DNA of 64,000 bases from Acetobacter orleanensis (GTDB lineage: Bacteria; Pseudomonadota; Alphaproteobacteria; Acetobacterales; Acetobacteraceae). Position 1 is the stretch's first letter; each line of letters opens with the position of its first letter. The DNA lies in assembly GCF_001581005.1 (NCBI RefSeq), contig NZ_LHZV01000064.1, positions 119,868 through 183,867 on the forward strand, read 5' to 3'. The position numbers and the translations under genes were made by a program. The notes beneath the pieces are model-generated. The model saw only the letters and a list, made by a program, of their open reading frames with translations. It had not been told where the DNA came from and did no database searches. Positions 28,001 through 35,728 of the stretch are shown here, one piece after another.

Positions 28001-28096
28001 ATCCGTGCAACGAAACAGGGTTTTTTATTAAAGACAGACCTTTCAGAACAGGCCCTGAATGACGTATTGATACAACATGGACGCAAGGGTGCGTAG
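25016..28096 (+). CDS. Large multidomain glycosyltransferase (TPR-GT2-GT4)
   Basis: A 1026-residue protein that appears to carry two glycosyltransferase domains. Residues about 25-115 form a TPR-like helical region (NEAWQAGREAEAWDWLERAN). Residues 115-345 contain a beta-sandwich-like part with GWVWLPHDADRVPVVEI. Residues about 365-620 are a GT2 domain: AIVIPVYWDKVRTLDCLEAV, the DxD motif NSDTL, and GEENDFCMRAR as acceptor region. Residues about 645-1026 resemble GT4: HDYGGGVERVVQERVKEL, GGIGQEKGYDVLL, IVGHTPDDE. ATG 25016 has no strong ribosome site. Such fusions typically build surface polysaccharide or glycosylate exported proteins; acceptor unknown. Confidence 0.85.
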   Translation: MEQSGKTQGVRSGFVTQEDRAAWEMWASARAQATFQQGNEAWQAGREAEAWDWLERANRQARDNPHVMLALALARQAVGDIPGALSLLNALLERFDFREGWVLLATFHQSMGNGSAAVFALGRILSQFACTPEIVKLADKITQLNGLAGWCGMRGDGMLMLGGAVAQDVPDVRLDGRSVKVTRKKEGWLCPAGWRQAKTLDISFSKQPFLIGNPIQPTAIVRSEGLVESGPDGLTGWVWLPHDADRVPVVEIQDIWTGAVLHRIKAENFSNSVTSDVPLARYRALNFPRESLPDGPVRVVGPDGRDLAGSPLDVGLEQRSATQIAQGLAAKFLAGKRVKPKKEFPGFVSIAVQAKVTETPHFSVQQAEVAIVIPVYWDKVRTLDCLEAVRQTVDAEKIPVVIVNDAAPDPDFSQAVDILAKQAGFRVLKHERNCGFPSAVNTGLRSVAGYDVIVLNSDTLVAEGWVEELQRVAYAADDTGTVTPFSNDASILSYPSPNKKNPVPDLAQTQNLMAQAQAANAGQWAEIPTANGFCMYIRHDCLAQTGLLRDDVFAQGYGEENDFCMRARVLGWRHQAALGVFVAHVGSASFGGTRAGLMRRNEAILNRLHPGYHEMIAAWIGKDPLFNARRRFDLVRLRAGTVNKTSTRKSRKRRSMVLVTHDYGGGVERVVQERVKELSRQGVRPLVVRPTGGGCVLEDGMAKAAAYPSLQFRLPEDWALLTRLLKAEEAVGVEVHHMAGHDPMLYGLPDALGCPYTVHIHDYMWFCQRISLMGLKGRYCGEPDLAGCESCIALLGSKLEEDVPVAFYRTRSEAFLKAAQAVYAPSRDTAQRMQKHYAGLKCFVRPLEDDVLLCAEGAALAQTAFPVPDTRVPGVAVLGAGRRERVRVCVIGGIGQEKGYDVLLAAARDAAARALPLEFVIVGHTPDDEALLRTNHVFVTGEYQEDEVIPLIASLQADYAFLPSVWPETWCFTLGLAWKAGLKVVAFDLGAPAERIRATKQGFLLKTDLSEQALNDVLIQHGRKGA

Positions 28097-28190
28097 GAGC
28101 CGGAACGTCTCTGCGTAATAACCTTTTCTTTACCGGCTCATGATTTTTTGATTTACAGTTTACCCGTATCGTCACGATGGAAGAAATTTT

Positions 28191-29450
28191 ATGTCACAGA
28201 CCAGCCAGACACCTGCCCCACAGCGGATTTCTGATCTCAAGGTATCGGGCCATCTGATGACACTTCAGACTGGCCTATTCTGCGTGTTTCACGCACCGGG
28301 TCAGCAGCCGCCCACGTCTGTCGGGCTGCCGGGTGTGCGTATTTCTCAGCCGCCGGTGCGGGATGAGGGCAATATCAGCATTGTGACATTTGATGAAGAT
28401 GGTTGGCTGGGTGGCCAGAATGGCGCGGCCCTTATCCGGGTGCAGCAGGGACCGGCTCAGGTGTTGGTAACTGTCTATCAGGAACTGGGTTCTCCCCATG
28501 ATGCCCCGCGCCTTCAGGTTGTGCAGCTAAGCCACAACGCTAATGCTGGGCCGGTTGCGCAGCCCATGGCAGCCACTCCGGCGGTTCAGGCTCCCGCACA
28601 GGCGAAAGCGCCGGTTCAGAATACTCCAGTTGAGGTCGAGTCCTCCCCATATGCGGCGGAAATCGGCGCCCACATCCAGCGCCGTGGTGATGTGATGTCC
28701 CGCGTTGGGGAGTGGATGGGTGAGCCGGGAAGCCATGCGTGGATTGAAGGCTTTGGTATTGCGCCCACCGAAATGATTGGCGCTGATGACATTGAATATC
28801 AGGCGGTTCTAGGCAAGGGCTGGCTTTCCCCTTGGGTTGAAGGCGGCAAATATTGTGGCAGCCGGGGCATGGCGCTGCCTATTCTGGGCCTGTGCATCCG
28901 CCTGAAAGGCAAGGCTGCAAGTAAGTTCATCTGCCGTGTGACGGCAACCTTTACGGATGGAACCCGTGTTGGCCCGGTTGATACGGGTGAGCCGATTGAA
29001 ACGGCAAGCCTCGCGCCACTGGAAGCGTTCCTTGTGGAAATTCTAACGCGTGAAGATGGTGGCCGGGGTAAAGGTAAAAATCAGCGGAGCGGCAAGGGCC
29101 GGAACGCCGCTGCGGAAGCAGAGGCTGCGGCAGATTTGGCCGCTCTTCTGGAAGAGGAAATTGCGGAAGCCGAAATTCTGGAAGACCTTGAGGAACTAGA
29201 AGCCGAAGCTGAGGCGGGCGAAGAGTTCGAGGTGTTTGTAGAAGAGCGCCCCACAGCAAAGGGTAACCGTAAGCCGCGCGGCAACCTTGCTGCTGCCAAA
29301 GGCCGTGCAACCAAAGCGGTTGCGGCGACACCTGCTCCAGCAAAAGCTGCGGGTCGGCCCCGGAAAGCTGTTGCCGAGGCTAAAGCAGCACCAACCAAGG
29401 CTCAGCCCGCCGGGCGTGGCCGCGGCCGCAAGCCGTCTTCCCGACGTTAA
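28191..29450 (+). CDS. Unknown protein with ChW-like domain and acidic/basic tail
   Basis: Function not recognised. Four regions can be seen in 419 residues. Residues 1-115 look beta-rich (FDEDGWLGGQNGAALIRVQQG). Residues 118-150 are an Ala/Pro/Gln linker. Residues about 150-280 contain GKGWLSPWVEGGKYCGSRG followed by ILGLCIRLKG, which by eye resembles ChW (hydrophobic-with-conserved-W) repeats. Residues about 300-345 are an acidic Glu/Ala helix, and residues 350-419 are a Lys/Arg/Ala/Pro histone-H1-like tail ending GRGRGRKPSSRR. No signal peptide and no RTX repeats. It lies between two glycosyltransferases in the secretion locus, so it may be the exported or glycosylated substrate, or a cytoplasmic adaptor. 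Confidence 0.75.
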   Translation: MSQTSQTPAPQRISDLKVSGHLMTLQTGLFCVFHAPGQQPPTSVGLPGVRISQPPVRDEGNISIVTFDEDGWLGGQNGAALIRVQQGPAQVLVTVYQELGSPHDAPRLQVVQLSHNANAGPVAQPMAATPAVQAPAQAKAPVQNTPVEVESSPYAAEIGAHIQRRGDVMSRVGEWMGEPGSHAWIEGFGIAPTEMIGADDIEYQAVLGKGWLSPWVEGGKYCGSRGMALPILGLCIRLKGKAASKFICRVTATFTDGTRVGPVDTGEPIETASLAPLEAFLVEILTREDGGRGKGKNQRSGKGRNAAAEAEAAADLAALLEEEIAEAEILEDLEELEAEAEAGEEFEVFVEERPTAKGNRKPRGNLAAAKGRATKAVAATPAPAKAAGRPRKAVAEAKAAPTKAQPAGRGRGRKPSSRR

Positions 29451-29461
29451 AAATCCTAGAA

Positions 29462-29485
29462 GGTCCGGTCTGAACAGGCCGGACC
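29462..29485. other. Intergenic hairpin without T-tract
   Basis: GGTCCGG (29462-29468) and CCGGACC (29479-29485) form a 7-bp perfect stem with a 10-base loop in the gap before the GT4 gene. No run of T follows, so it is more likely an mRNA stability or partial attenuation element than a full terminator. Confidence 0.45.
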
Positions 29486-29524
29486 CGTCCGGGAACGTGG
29501 TGGCATAACAATACAGGCAATCCC

Positions 29525-31060
29525 TTGAAGTATCTTTTTATTCACCAGAACTTTCCCGGACAGTATTTGCATCTCGTGCGTCATCTAGTTCAGGCTGGTG
29601 GGCACGAGATTGTTTTTATCAGTGAAGATAACGTCAATCTCATTCCCGGTGTGCGGCGTGTCATTTACCGTATGCCCCGCCATGCCACAGAGCAGACGCA
29701 TCCGGGCGCGCGGGAGTTTGATCTCGGGCTGGTGCGGGCCGATGCCGTGGCGAAAGCCGCAGGTACTCTCAAAACATTGGGGTTTGAGCCGGATATTATT
29801 ATCGGTCATCACGGTTGGGGGGAGTTGCTGAATATTCAGGATGTCTTTCCCGGTGTGCCGGTGCTGGGCTATTTTGAATTTTATTATCATGCAGAGCCGG
29901 GCTTTGATGTCGGGTTTGACCCGGAATTCCCCATGGACCCGGCCATGATGCCGCTGGTGCGGGCCAAAAATGCAATCAATCTTCAGGCACTAACCTCCCC
30001 CGGTTACGGACAGACCCCGACGGAATTCCAGAAAAGTGCTTACCCCGACTGGGCACAGGATAAAGTGACAGTCCTGCGGGAAGGGGTTGATCTGGAGCAA
30101 TGCTGTCCCGACCCTTCGGCGCACCGCCGCAAGTTCAGCATCAAGGACGTGCATGTTTCTCCCAAAGAGAAGCTGATTACCTATGTTTCGCGGGATCTGG
30201 AGCCGTATCGGGGGTTCCATGTTTTCATGCGGGCGTTGCCGCGGATTCTGAAGGAGTGCCCCGAGGCCCGCGTAGTCATGGTCGGGGGGGATGGCGTCAG
30301 CTATGGCGCACGCCTGCCGTCTGGCACGTGGCGGGAGAAGTTGCTGGAAGAACTGGCCGGGGAGATTGACCTCTCCCGTATCCATTTTGTGGGCAAGGTT
30401 GCCTATACGGATTTTCTAGCACTCCTCCAGCGGTCCGATGTGCATGTGTATCTGACCTATCCGTTTGTAGCTTCATGGTCCCTGCGTGAGGCAATGGCGG
30501 CTGGCTGCGCGATTGTCGGCAGTGCCACGGCTCCGGTTGAAGAATTTATTGAAGATGGCGTAACCGGACGTCTGGTGCCGTTTACTGAGCCGGACCGGAT
30601 TGCTGAGGGTGTTCTTGAACTTCTGACTGATACGCGCACCGCGAAAAAAATGCGGCAGGCCGTGCGGGCTGAGGCCGAGCGGACGCTGTGCATGAAGGCG
30701 TATCTGACTCAGTATGAAGACCTGATTGACCGGCTCATCGCGGCGCATAAGCCAGCAAAAACTGCCCAGCCTACCGTTTCCCAGAACAGTACGCCCCGAA
30801 AAGGAAAAGTGCTGAAAGATACGGTAACAGCCGAACAGGCCAAGCCGGTTAAAGCAGCACGTCAGTCAGCAAGCCGGAAAGCGGCCCCTGTCCGGGCTAC
30901 GGCGAAGCCGGCGGCTCAGGCTGTCCCGAAAAAAGCGCCGCGCACGGCTCACGCTGCCAGCAAAACAGCATCAAGCGTGACCAAGGCCAAAGACGTGGCG
31001 CCGACCCGGAGTGTGAAGTCAGCCGGACGGAGCAAAAAGGTGGGTCGGGCTGGGTCCTGA
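29525..31060 (+). CDS. GT4 glycosyltransferase with histone-H1-like C-terminal tail
   Basis: Starts at TTG 29525, which is required to keep the conserved N-terminus MKYLFIHQNFPGQY; the ribosome site is weak. Residues 1-405 form a GT-B enzyme: HHGWGELLNIQDVFPGVPVLGYFEFYYH-type donor region, YVSRDLEPYRGFHVFMRALP, and the C-terminal block SLREAMAAGCAIVGSATAPVEEFI with the E-x7-E-like spacing of GT4. Residues 408-511 are a 104-residue Lys/Ala/Ser/Pro-rich tail resembling histone H1 (KKAPRTAHAASKTAS), absent from ordinary GT4 enzymes. The neighbouring 28191 gene has a similar tail. It ends the plus-strand secretion/glycosylation cluster, 40 bases from a convergent operon. Confidence 0.88.
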   Translation: MKYLFIHQNFPGQYLHLVRHLVQAGGHEIVFISEDNVNLIPGVRRVIYRMPRHATEQTHPGAREFDLGLVRADAVAKAAGTLKTLGFEPDIIIGHHGWGELLNIQDVFPGVPVLGYFEFYYHAEPGFDVGFDPEFPMDPAMMPLVRAKNAINLQALTSPGYGQTPTEFQKSAYPDWAQDKVTVLREGVDLEQCCPDPSAHRRKFSIKDVHVSPKEKLITYVSRDLEPYRGFHVFMRALPRILKECPEARVVMVGGDGVSYGARLPSGTWREKLLEELAGEIDLSRIHFVGKVAYTDFLALLQRSDVHVYLTYPFVASWSLREAMAAGCAIVGSATAPVEEFIEDGVTGRLVPFTEPDRIAEGVLELLTDTRTAKKMRQAVRAEAERTLCMKAYLTQYEDLIDRLIAAHKPAKTAQPTVSQNSTPRKGKVLKDTVTAEQAKPVKAARQSASRKAAPVRATAKPAAQAVPKKAPRTAHAASKTASSVTKAKDVAPTRSVKSAGRSKKVGRAGS

Positions 31061-31099
31061 CCCGTAGCCCCTCAGTGTTCAGTCTCGTTCTCAGTCTGT

Positions 31100-31693
31100 T
31101 CAAGCGTGAGGTGGGACAGACTGGTTGACGTGGTTGGCCAGTTCAATAATCAGCTTGCGCATCAGCGCCGCCACGGCGGCATCCGTGCTGACATCGCCGG
31201 TTTCAGCCAGATGCACCCGGTCACGGATTAGCGGTTTGTTGGGGTCCTGAGGCAGAACCGCCCAGTTGGCGTCCAGTACGGCCGAGCCATTGGCGTCCAC
31301 ATCCAGACGCGAGATATTGACCTGCACCCGCAGCGTAGCGGCATCGGACAACGGCTGGTCCGTAATCAGTTCGTTGGGGTGGTGGAGGGCAATCTGGTTG
31401 GTAATCAGATCGGTAATGCCCAGAGAGAGGCGTGTAGCCCAGCGGGATTTCGGGCTACGCAGAATTTCCTCTCCATTTCGCAGCACAATGTCCTGCGAAT
31501 CCAGATAATCTGGAATTACGGTCCGGCTGATTTCTATCGTGCTTGCGCGCGGGGAGAGATGCGGCTGCGTGGCTTCCTGATCAGACGGCATACCCAGCGT
31601 GTAAAGCCGCAGTGGCGGGGCGGCGCAGGAACTGAGCAACGTGCAGCCGGACAGCAGGGCGAGGCAGGAGAGGCGGCGCAGAGAGAGCATCAT
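31100..31693 (-). CDS. MCE-system auxiliary lipoprotein
   Basis: A 197-residue lipoprotein with lipobox LSSC near residue 23, followed by APPLRLYTLGMP, the start pattern of ABC-type auxiliary (PqiC/YmbA-like) lipoproteins. Further family-like blocks are RTVIPDYLDSQDIVLRNGEEI and SRWATRLSLGITDLI. Its ATG overlaps the mlaD stop (ATGA), so it is the last gene of the mlaEFD-like operon. Presumably anchored in the outer membrane as receptor for the MCE protein. Confidence 0.88.
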   Translation of the reverse strand: MMLSLRRLSCLALLSGCTLLSSCAAPPLRLYTLGMPSDQEATQPHLSPRASTIEISRTVIPDYLDSQDIVLRNGEEILRSPKSRWATRLSLGITDLITNQIALHHPNELITDQPLSDAATLRVQVNISRLDVDANGSAVLDANWAVLPQDPNKPLIRDRVHLAETGDVSTDAAVAALMRKLIIELANHVNQSVPPHA

Positions 31694-32646
31694 GGACGGC
31701 GTCCCATCAGCAGGAGTTGCGGGTTGCGTTCAACATCGCTTGAAAATCCGCGGAGGGACGCGGCCGCAGCCGCAATGTCGCGCAGGGCGGCGTCCAGATT
31801 GGCGCGGTCTATGGAACGCGGGGAGAGGATGGTCTGGAGCGTATCCAGTGTTTTGGTGGCGGAAGCCAGCGTTGCATGTACGTCCGCGCCCCGGTTGGTC
31901 AGCTGGTCGGTGCTGGTTTGCAGCAGCTTGTCCATTTTCAGCAACGTGACATCCAGCTTGGCCTGAAGGTCCCGGATGGCGTCGGTCGCAGCTTGAACGG
32001 TGCCTTGCGAGCGGTCGGTCGTCACCTTCACGCTGGCCAGCAACGGTGGCAGGTCTGTGTTCATCTTGTCGCTCAGCGTCTTGATGGACAGCAGCGTGGC
32101 GTCGGCATGGCCTGCAATGTCTTTTAACGGCAGGTCGCTCAGCGTGTCCTTCAATTTTTCCATGGTGGACAGGCGGGCGGGGATTTCCAGCTCGCTCGTA
32201 ATGCGCGGGTGCAGGATGGCGGGCGTGGATTTATCAAAATCCAGTTCGATATTGGACTGCCCGGTTACAAAACTTTGCAGGTTGAGTTCCGCGCGCAGGC
32301 CGTTGGCAATCATTTCCGGCATACTGACTTTGGTGCCGCCCGGGACATCCCGCACGATATGAATCTGGTCCGGTTCCAGTGTCAGCAGCACAGGGATGTA
32401 GGCTTTGCGGTCCAGCGGATCAAAACGCAGCGTAATACTTTTGACGGAACCGACCTTAACCCCCCGGAAATTGACAGGAGCGCCCACGGCCAAGCCGGTA
32501 ATGGAGTTCTGGAACACCACCACAGCCTCGCGCGAGGGGGAGAAGAAGCGCATATGCCCAAACAGCATGATAATCGCCAGCGCCAGCGCGCCACCGCCTA
32601 GAACAAAAGCGCCGATCAGGGTTTTACGGTTTGTGCTTTCAGCCAT
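31690..32646 (-). CDS. MlaD-family MCE protein
   Basis: A 318-residue single-MCE-domain protein: one N-terminal membrane helix (about 8-30), MCE domain about 38-115 (VVFQNSITGLAVGAPVNFRG and VKVGSVKSITLRF), then a long helical tail of about 190 residues with heptad-like Leu spacing. The length exceeds E. coli MlaD (183 residues) and resembles Mce proteins of the Ttg2C/YrbD-plus-tail kind, which can extend across the periplasm. It would form a hexameric ring on the permease encoded two genes upstream. Confidence 0.92.
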   Translation of the reverse strand: MAESTNRKTLIGAFVLGGGALALAIIMLFGHMRFFSPSREAVVVFQNSITGLAVGAPVNFRGVKVGSVKSITLRFDPLDRKAYIPVLLTLEPDQIHIVRDVPGGTKVSMPEMIANGLRAELNLQSFVTGQSNIELDFDKSTPAILHPRITSELEIPARLSTMEKLKDTLSDLPLKDIAGHADATLLSIKTLSDKMNTDLPPLLASVKVTTDRSQGTVQAATDAIRDLQAKLDVTLLKMDKLLQTSTDQLTNRGADVHATLASATKTLDTLQTILSPRSIDRANLDAALRDIAAAAASLRGFSSDVERNPQLLLMGRRP

Positions 32647-32652
32647 GATCGT

Positions 32653-33435
32653 TCAGCCCTTCGTCTCATCTGTTGGGGAAATGTCCGCCTGACGGTTCAT
32701 AAAAGCCATGACCTCAGGGATGGTGCAGTGGTCCCGCAGGTCTCGTGGCGCCCCGTGCGCAATGGGTTTGTGCGTTACGGCATCCAGAAAAATGCCGTCA
32801 TCCGCAATGGCAAACAGGCTTGGCAGTTCGTGGCTGACAATCACAATGGTGGCCCCAAGCCCGTCCCGCAGGGTTAGAATCAAATTGTCCAGTCGGGCGG
32901 AGGTAATAGGGTCCAGCCCGGCGGAGGGTTCGTCAAAAAACAGAATATCGGGGTCCAGCGCTATGGCGCGGGCAAGACCGGCGCGTTTGCGCATACCGCC
33001 GGAAATTTCAGAGGGCATGAGGTCAATGGCCTGCTCCATGCCCACAAAACCCAGTTTGAGTTCCACCAGACGGCGGATAACGTGGGGGGGCAGGGTGGTG
33101 AACATCTCCAGAGGCAGGGCGACATTTTCCCCGACTGTCATGGAACTCCACAGTGCCGCACTCTGAAACAGCACGCCAAAGCGGTGGTTGATGTCCGTGC
33201 GGCGTTTGTCGTTCTGTGCCCAGTAATCTTCCTGCCCGACCAGAATCTGTCCGGCTGTGGGGCGTAGCAGACCGATCATGCTTTTGAGCAGTGTGCTTTT
33301 CCCGCAGCCGGAGCCGCCCATGACGGCAAAAATGGAGCCGCGTTTCAGGTCAAAGGACACATTTTGCTGGATGATCTTGGGGCCAAAGGACAGGCGCAGA
33401 TCGCGCACAGAAATGATGGTTTCTGACGGGTTCAT
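32653..33435 (-). CDS. MlaF-family ABC ATPase
   Basis: ATPase of the MCE transporter. The start ATG 33435 lies one base after the permease stop (TGAGATG); the longer frame only overlaps the permease. It gives 260 residues with Walker A GGSGCGKST near 42, the DUF140-partner signature ISGGMRKRAGLARAIA, Walker B DILFFDEPSAGLDP and switch His in VSHEL. The GGMRKR variant is characteristic of MlaF/Mkl rather than of ordinary importers. Confidence 0.95.
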   Translation of the reverse strand: MNPSETIISVRDLRLSFGPKIIQQNVSFDLKRGSIFAVMGGSGCGKSTLLKSMIGLLRPTAGQILVGQEDYWAQNDKRRTDINHRFGVLFQSAALWSSMTVGENVALPLEMFTTLPPHVIRRLVELKLGFVGMEQAIDLMPSEISGGMRKRAGLARAIALDPDILFFDEPSAGLDPITSARLDNLILTLRDGLGATIVIVSHELPSLFAIADDGIFLDAVTHKPIAHGAPRDLRDHCTIPEVMAFMNRQADISPTDETKG

Positions 33436-33436
33436 C

Positions 33437-34600
33437 TCAGATCCCCAGCGCCGTGGCCATGACGGCGAAGATCGCATCCATAGCGATAATACCCACAATG
33501 CCGATCACCACCGCGCGTGTGGCGGCAATCCCCACATCCGCGGCACTTCGTCCGGCCTGAAGGCCTACGCGGCAGGCGGCCAGCGCAATAAAGCTGGCAA
33601 AGAAGAAGGATTTTACAAAACCAAACACAAATTCCCGCAGGGCAATTCCGTCAAACGTTGTGTTCAGATACCCCATGGGGGAGATGTCCATCATGCTGAC
33701 GGACACAACAAAACCACCGAAAATCGCAATGAGGGTGCCGTAGATATACAGGAGCGGCATCATCAGCCCGAGTGAGAGAATGGACGGCAGCAGGATGTAG
33801 CTGGACACCGGGATGCCAAACACCTGCAAGGCGTCAATTTCCTCATTACCCAGCATGGTGGAAATGCGCGCGGCATAGGCCCCACCGGTGCGCCCGGCCA
33901 TGACAATGGCGGTCATGATGGCGGAAATCTCTCGCGCACAGGCAATGCCCACCAGATTGGCGACATAGATTTCCGCCGCAAACCGCCGGAGTTCCACCAG
34001 CCCGACAAACGCCAGAATGGCCCCCACCAGAAAATTCACGATCCCGACAATCAGCAGCGCAGACGGACCAGCGTTCCAGATGTCGGAGGCCAGATCCTTC
34101 AAGCGCATCCCGCTTTTGCCCGTCAGAGCCTTGCAGGCGCCCTTGGCGGTTTCCAGCGCCAGTTCCGACACGGTGCCGGTTTCATTCAGGATGGCCAGCG
34201 TGTTGCCGCCCACACGTTCCAGCAAAGGCGGCTTTTTATGATTGGCGGCTTTGCTGGGTGCGGGGGCATCCGGCAGCAGCGCCAGCAGGCGCTGGGCGGT
34301 GGGGGGCAGACCCTGCGGGTCAAACTGCACTCCGGCATGGCTGGCGGCCTGCTTGACATCCCACAGGAAGGACACAAAGGCGGAATCCCACCCGGTTATG
34401 CCCTGTGTTTCGAATGTTAGCGTGCCCTGTGTCTGACCTAGTCCGTCTGGCGGGAAAGGGGCCATGCCGCCACTCTGTACGGTCCATGTACCCCGCAGTG
34501 TAAGGCATGGTACATTGGGCTCCCCTTCCAGTGTCCAGACAGGTTTTTCAGGGGGCTGCGCTGCGTACTGTGGGGCAGTATGGGAGGTTGGGTCAGTCAT
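33437..34600 (-). CDS. MlaE-family permease with N-terminal STAS-like domain
   Basis: Permease of the MCE lipid transporter. ATG 34600 gives 387 residues; ATG 34615 is also possible and neither has a good ribosome site. The N-terminal 110 residues form a STAS-like soluble domain (LTLRGTWTVQSGG, then TGWDSAFVSFLWDVKQAA), seen in many alphaproteobacterial homologues and missing in E. coli MlaE. The DUF140 core follows, with VELRRFAAEIYVANLVGIACAREISAIMTAIVMAGRTGGAYAARISTMLGNEEIDAL-type segments (read across residues 215-275) and four to five membrane helices. First gene of a four-gene minus-strand operon. Confidence 0.93.
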   Translation of the reverse strand: MTDPTSHTAPQYAAQPPEKPVWTLEGEPNVPCLTLRGTWTVQSGGMAPFPPDGLGQTQGTLTFETQGITGWDSAFVSFLWDVKQAASHAGVQFDPQGLPPTAQRLLALLPDAPAPSKAANHKKPPLLERVGGNTLAILNETGTVSELALETAKGACKALTGKSGMRLKDLASDIWNAGPSALLIVGIVNFLVGAILAFVGLVELRRFAAEIYVANLVGIACAREISAIMTAIVMAGRTGGAYAARISTMLGNEEIDALQVFGIPVSSYILLPSILSLGLMMPLLYIYGTLIAIFGGFVVSVSMMDISPMGYLNTTFDGIALREFVFGFVKSFFFASFIALAACRVGLQAGRSAADVGIAATRAVVIGIVGIIAMDAIFAVMATALGI

Positions 34601-34786
34601 GATATGCGGCGACATTAGGGCACACGTTTCCACCTGACCACCCCCGCCAAAGGGCGTGGCGGCCATGATCAGGGAGAAGAGCTGGCAGCGGGCGGCCATT
34701 GCGGCGGGGCTGAGGGTCCGCTAGATGCAGCCATGCTTTGACTGGTGTTCTCACCGGTTTTCTAAATTTTACGACGGGAGTTCCCC

Positions 34787-35704
34787 ATGCGACGCAGACG
34801 TGGCCGCCCTCTGGATGGCTGGCTGGTGATCGACAAACCTTCCGGGGTGACCTCTACCCAGATGGTAGGTCGGGCCAAACGCATTTTTGATGCGCAGAAG
34901 GTCGGGCACGGCGGCACACTGGACCCTCTGGCCACAGGTCTGCTGCCTCTAGCCTTTGGCGCGGCCACCAAAACCGTGCCGTATATTATGGATGGCACCA
35001 AAATCTACCGCTTCACGCTCAAGCTGGGCGAGGCCCGGGACAGTGACGATGCCGATGGCAACGTAACAGAGGTCTCTGACGTGCGCCCGACGGATGATGA
35101 ACTGCGGGCAGCCCTCCCGGCGCTGACGGGGGATATCATGCAGGTGCCTCCGGTCTTTTCCGCGTTAAAGGTGGCGGGGGAACGGGCTTATGATATGGCG
35201 CGGGAGGGCCGTCCGCCAGAATTGCCGCCGCGCCCTGCGCGGGTTGACCGGTTTGAACTGATTGAGCGGCCCGATGCGGATACGGCCATTTTCGAGGTCG
35301 AATCCGGCAAGGGTGTGTACATGCGCGCGCTCGCGCGGGATGTGGCGCTGGCCTGCGGCACTGTGGGCCACATAACCGCGCTGCGCCGCCTGCGTGTGGG
35401 GCCTTTTACGGAAGCTGATGCGATTGTTCTGGACAAAATTGTCCTAAACGACGAAAACCCCCATGCCTCACCGGAACTGCTGCGTCCGGTCTCGACCGCG
35501 CTGGCCGACATCCCGGCGGTGGCCCTGACCAAAGATGAAGCAGTGTCCTTGTTGCACGGACAGGCGCTCAGCCTTGTCGATCTGATGGATCGTCTCCCTC
35601 AGATTGATGATGAAGACGCACCTATTCGGGCCATGGAAGGGGGGCGCGTATTGGGCCTTTGCCGTCGGGAAGACGGTTTCCTGCGCCCTGTACGGATTCT
35701 CTAG
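34787..35704 (+). CDS. truB: tRNA pseudouridine(55) synthase
   Basis: Forms pseudouridine 55 in the T-loop of tRNAs. ATG 34787 follows CGGGAG. The 305-residue protein shows the TruB start GWLVIDKPSGVTSTQMV, the catalytic Asp in HGGTLDPLATGLLP near residue 47, and YRFTLKLGEARDSDD, QVPPVFSALKVAGERAY, ESGKGVYMRALARDVA. It is the first of the truB-rpsO-pnp cluster, as in many proteobacteria. Confidence 0.97.
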   Translation: MRRRRGRPLDGWLVIDKPSGVTSTQMVGRAKRIFDAQKVGHGGTLDPLATGLLPLAFGAATKTVPYIMDGTKIYRFTLKLGEARDSDDADGNVTEVSDVRPTDDELRAALPALTGDIMQVPPVFSALKVAGERAYDMAREGRPPELPPRPARVDRFELIERPDADTAIFEVESGKGVYMRALARDVALACGTVGHITALRRLRVGPFTEADAIVLDKIVLNDENPHASPELLRPVSTALADIPAVALTKDEAVSLLHGQALSLVDLMDRLPQIDDEDAPIRAMEGGRVLGLCRREDGFLRPVRIL

Positions 35705-35728
35705 AACCTTCTTTGTATGGAGACAGTG

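Noticed and set aside
28191..29450. RTX-type or GG-leader T1SS substrate in the secretion locus
   Set aside because: No GGxGxDxUx nonapeptide repeats and no double-glycine leader are present in any gene of 19.4-31.1 kb, so no canonical substrate can be named.
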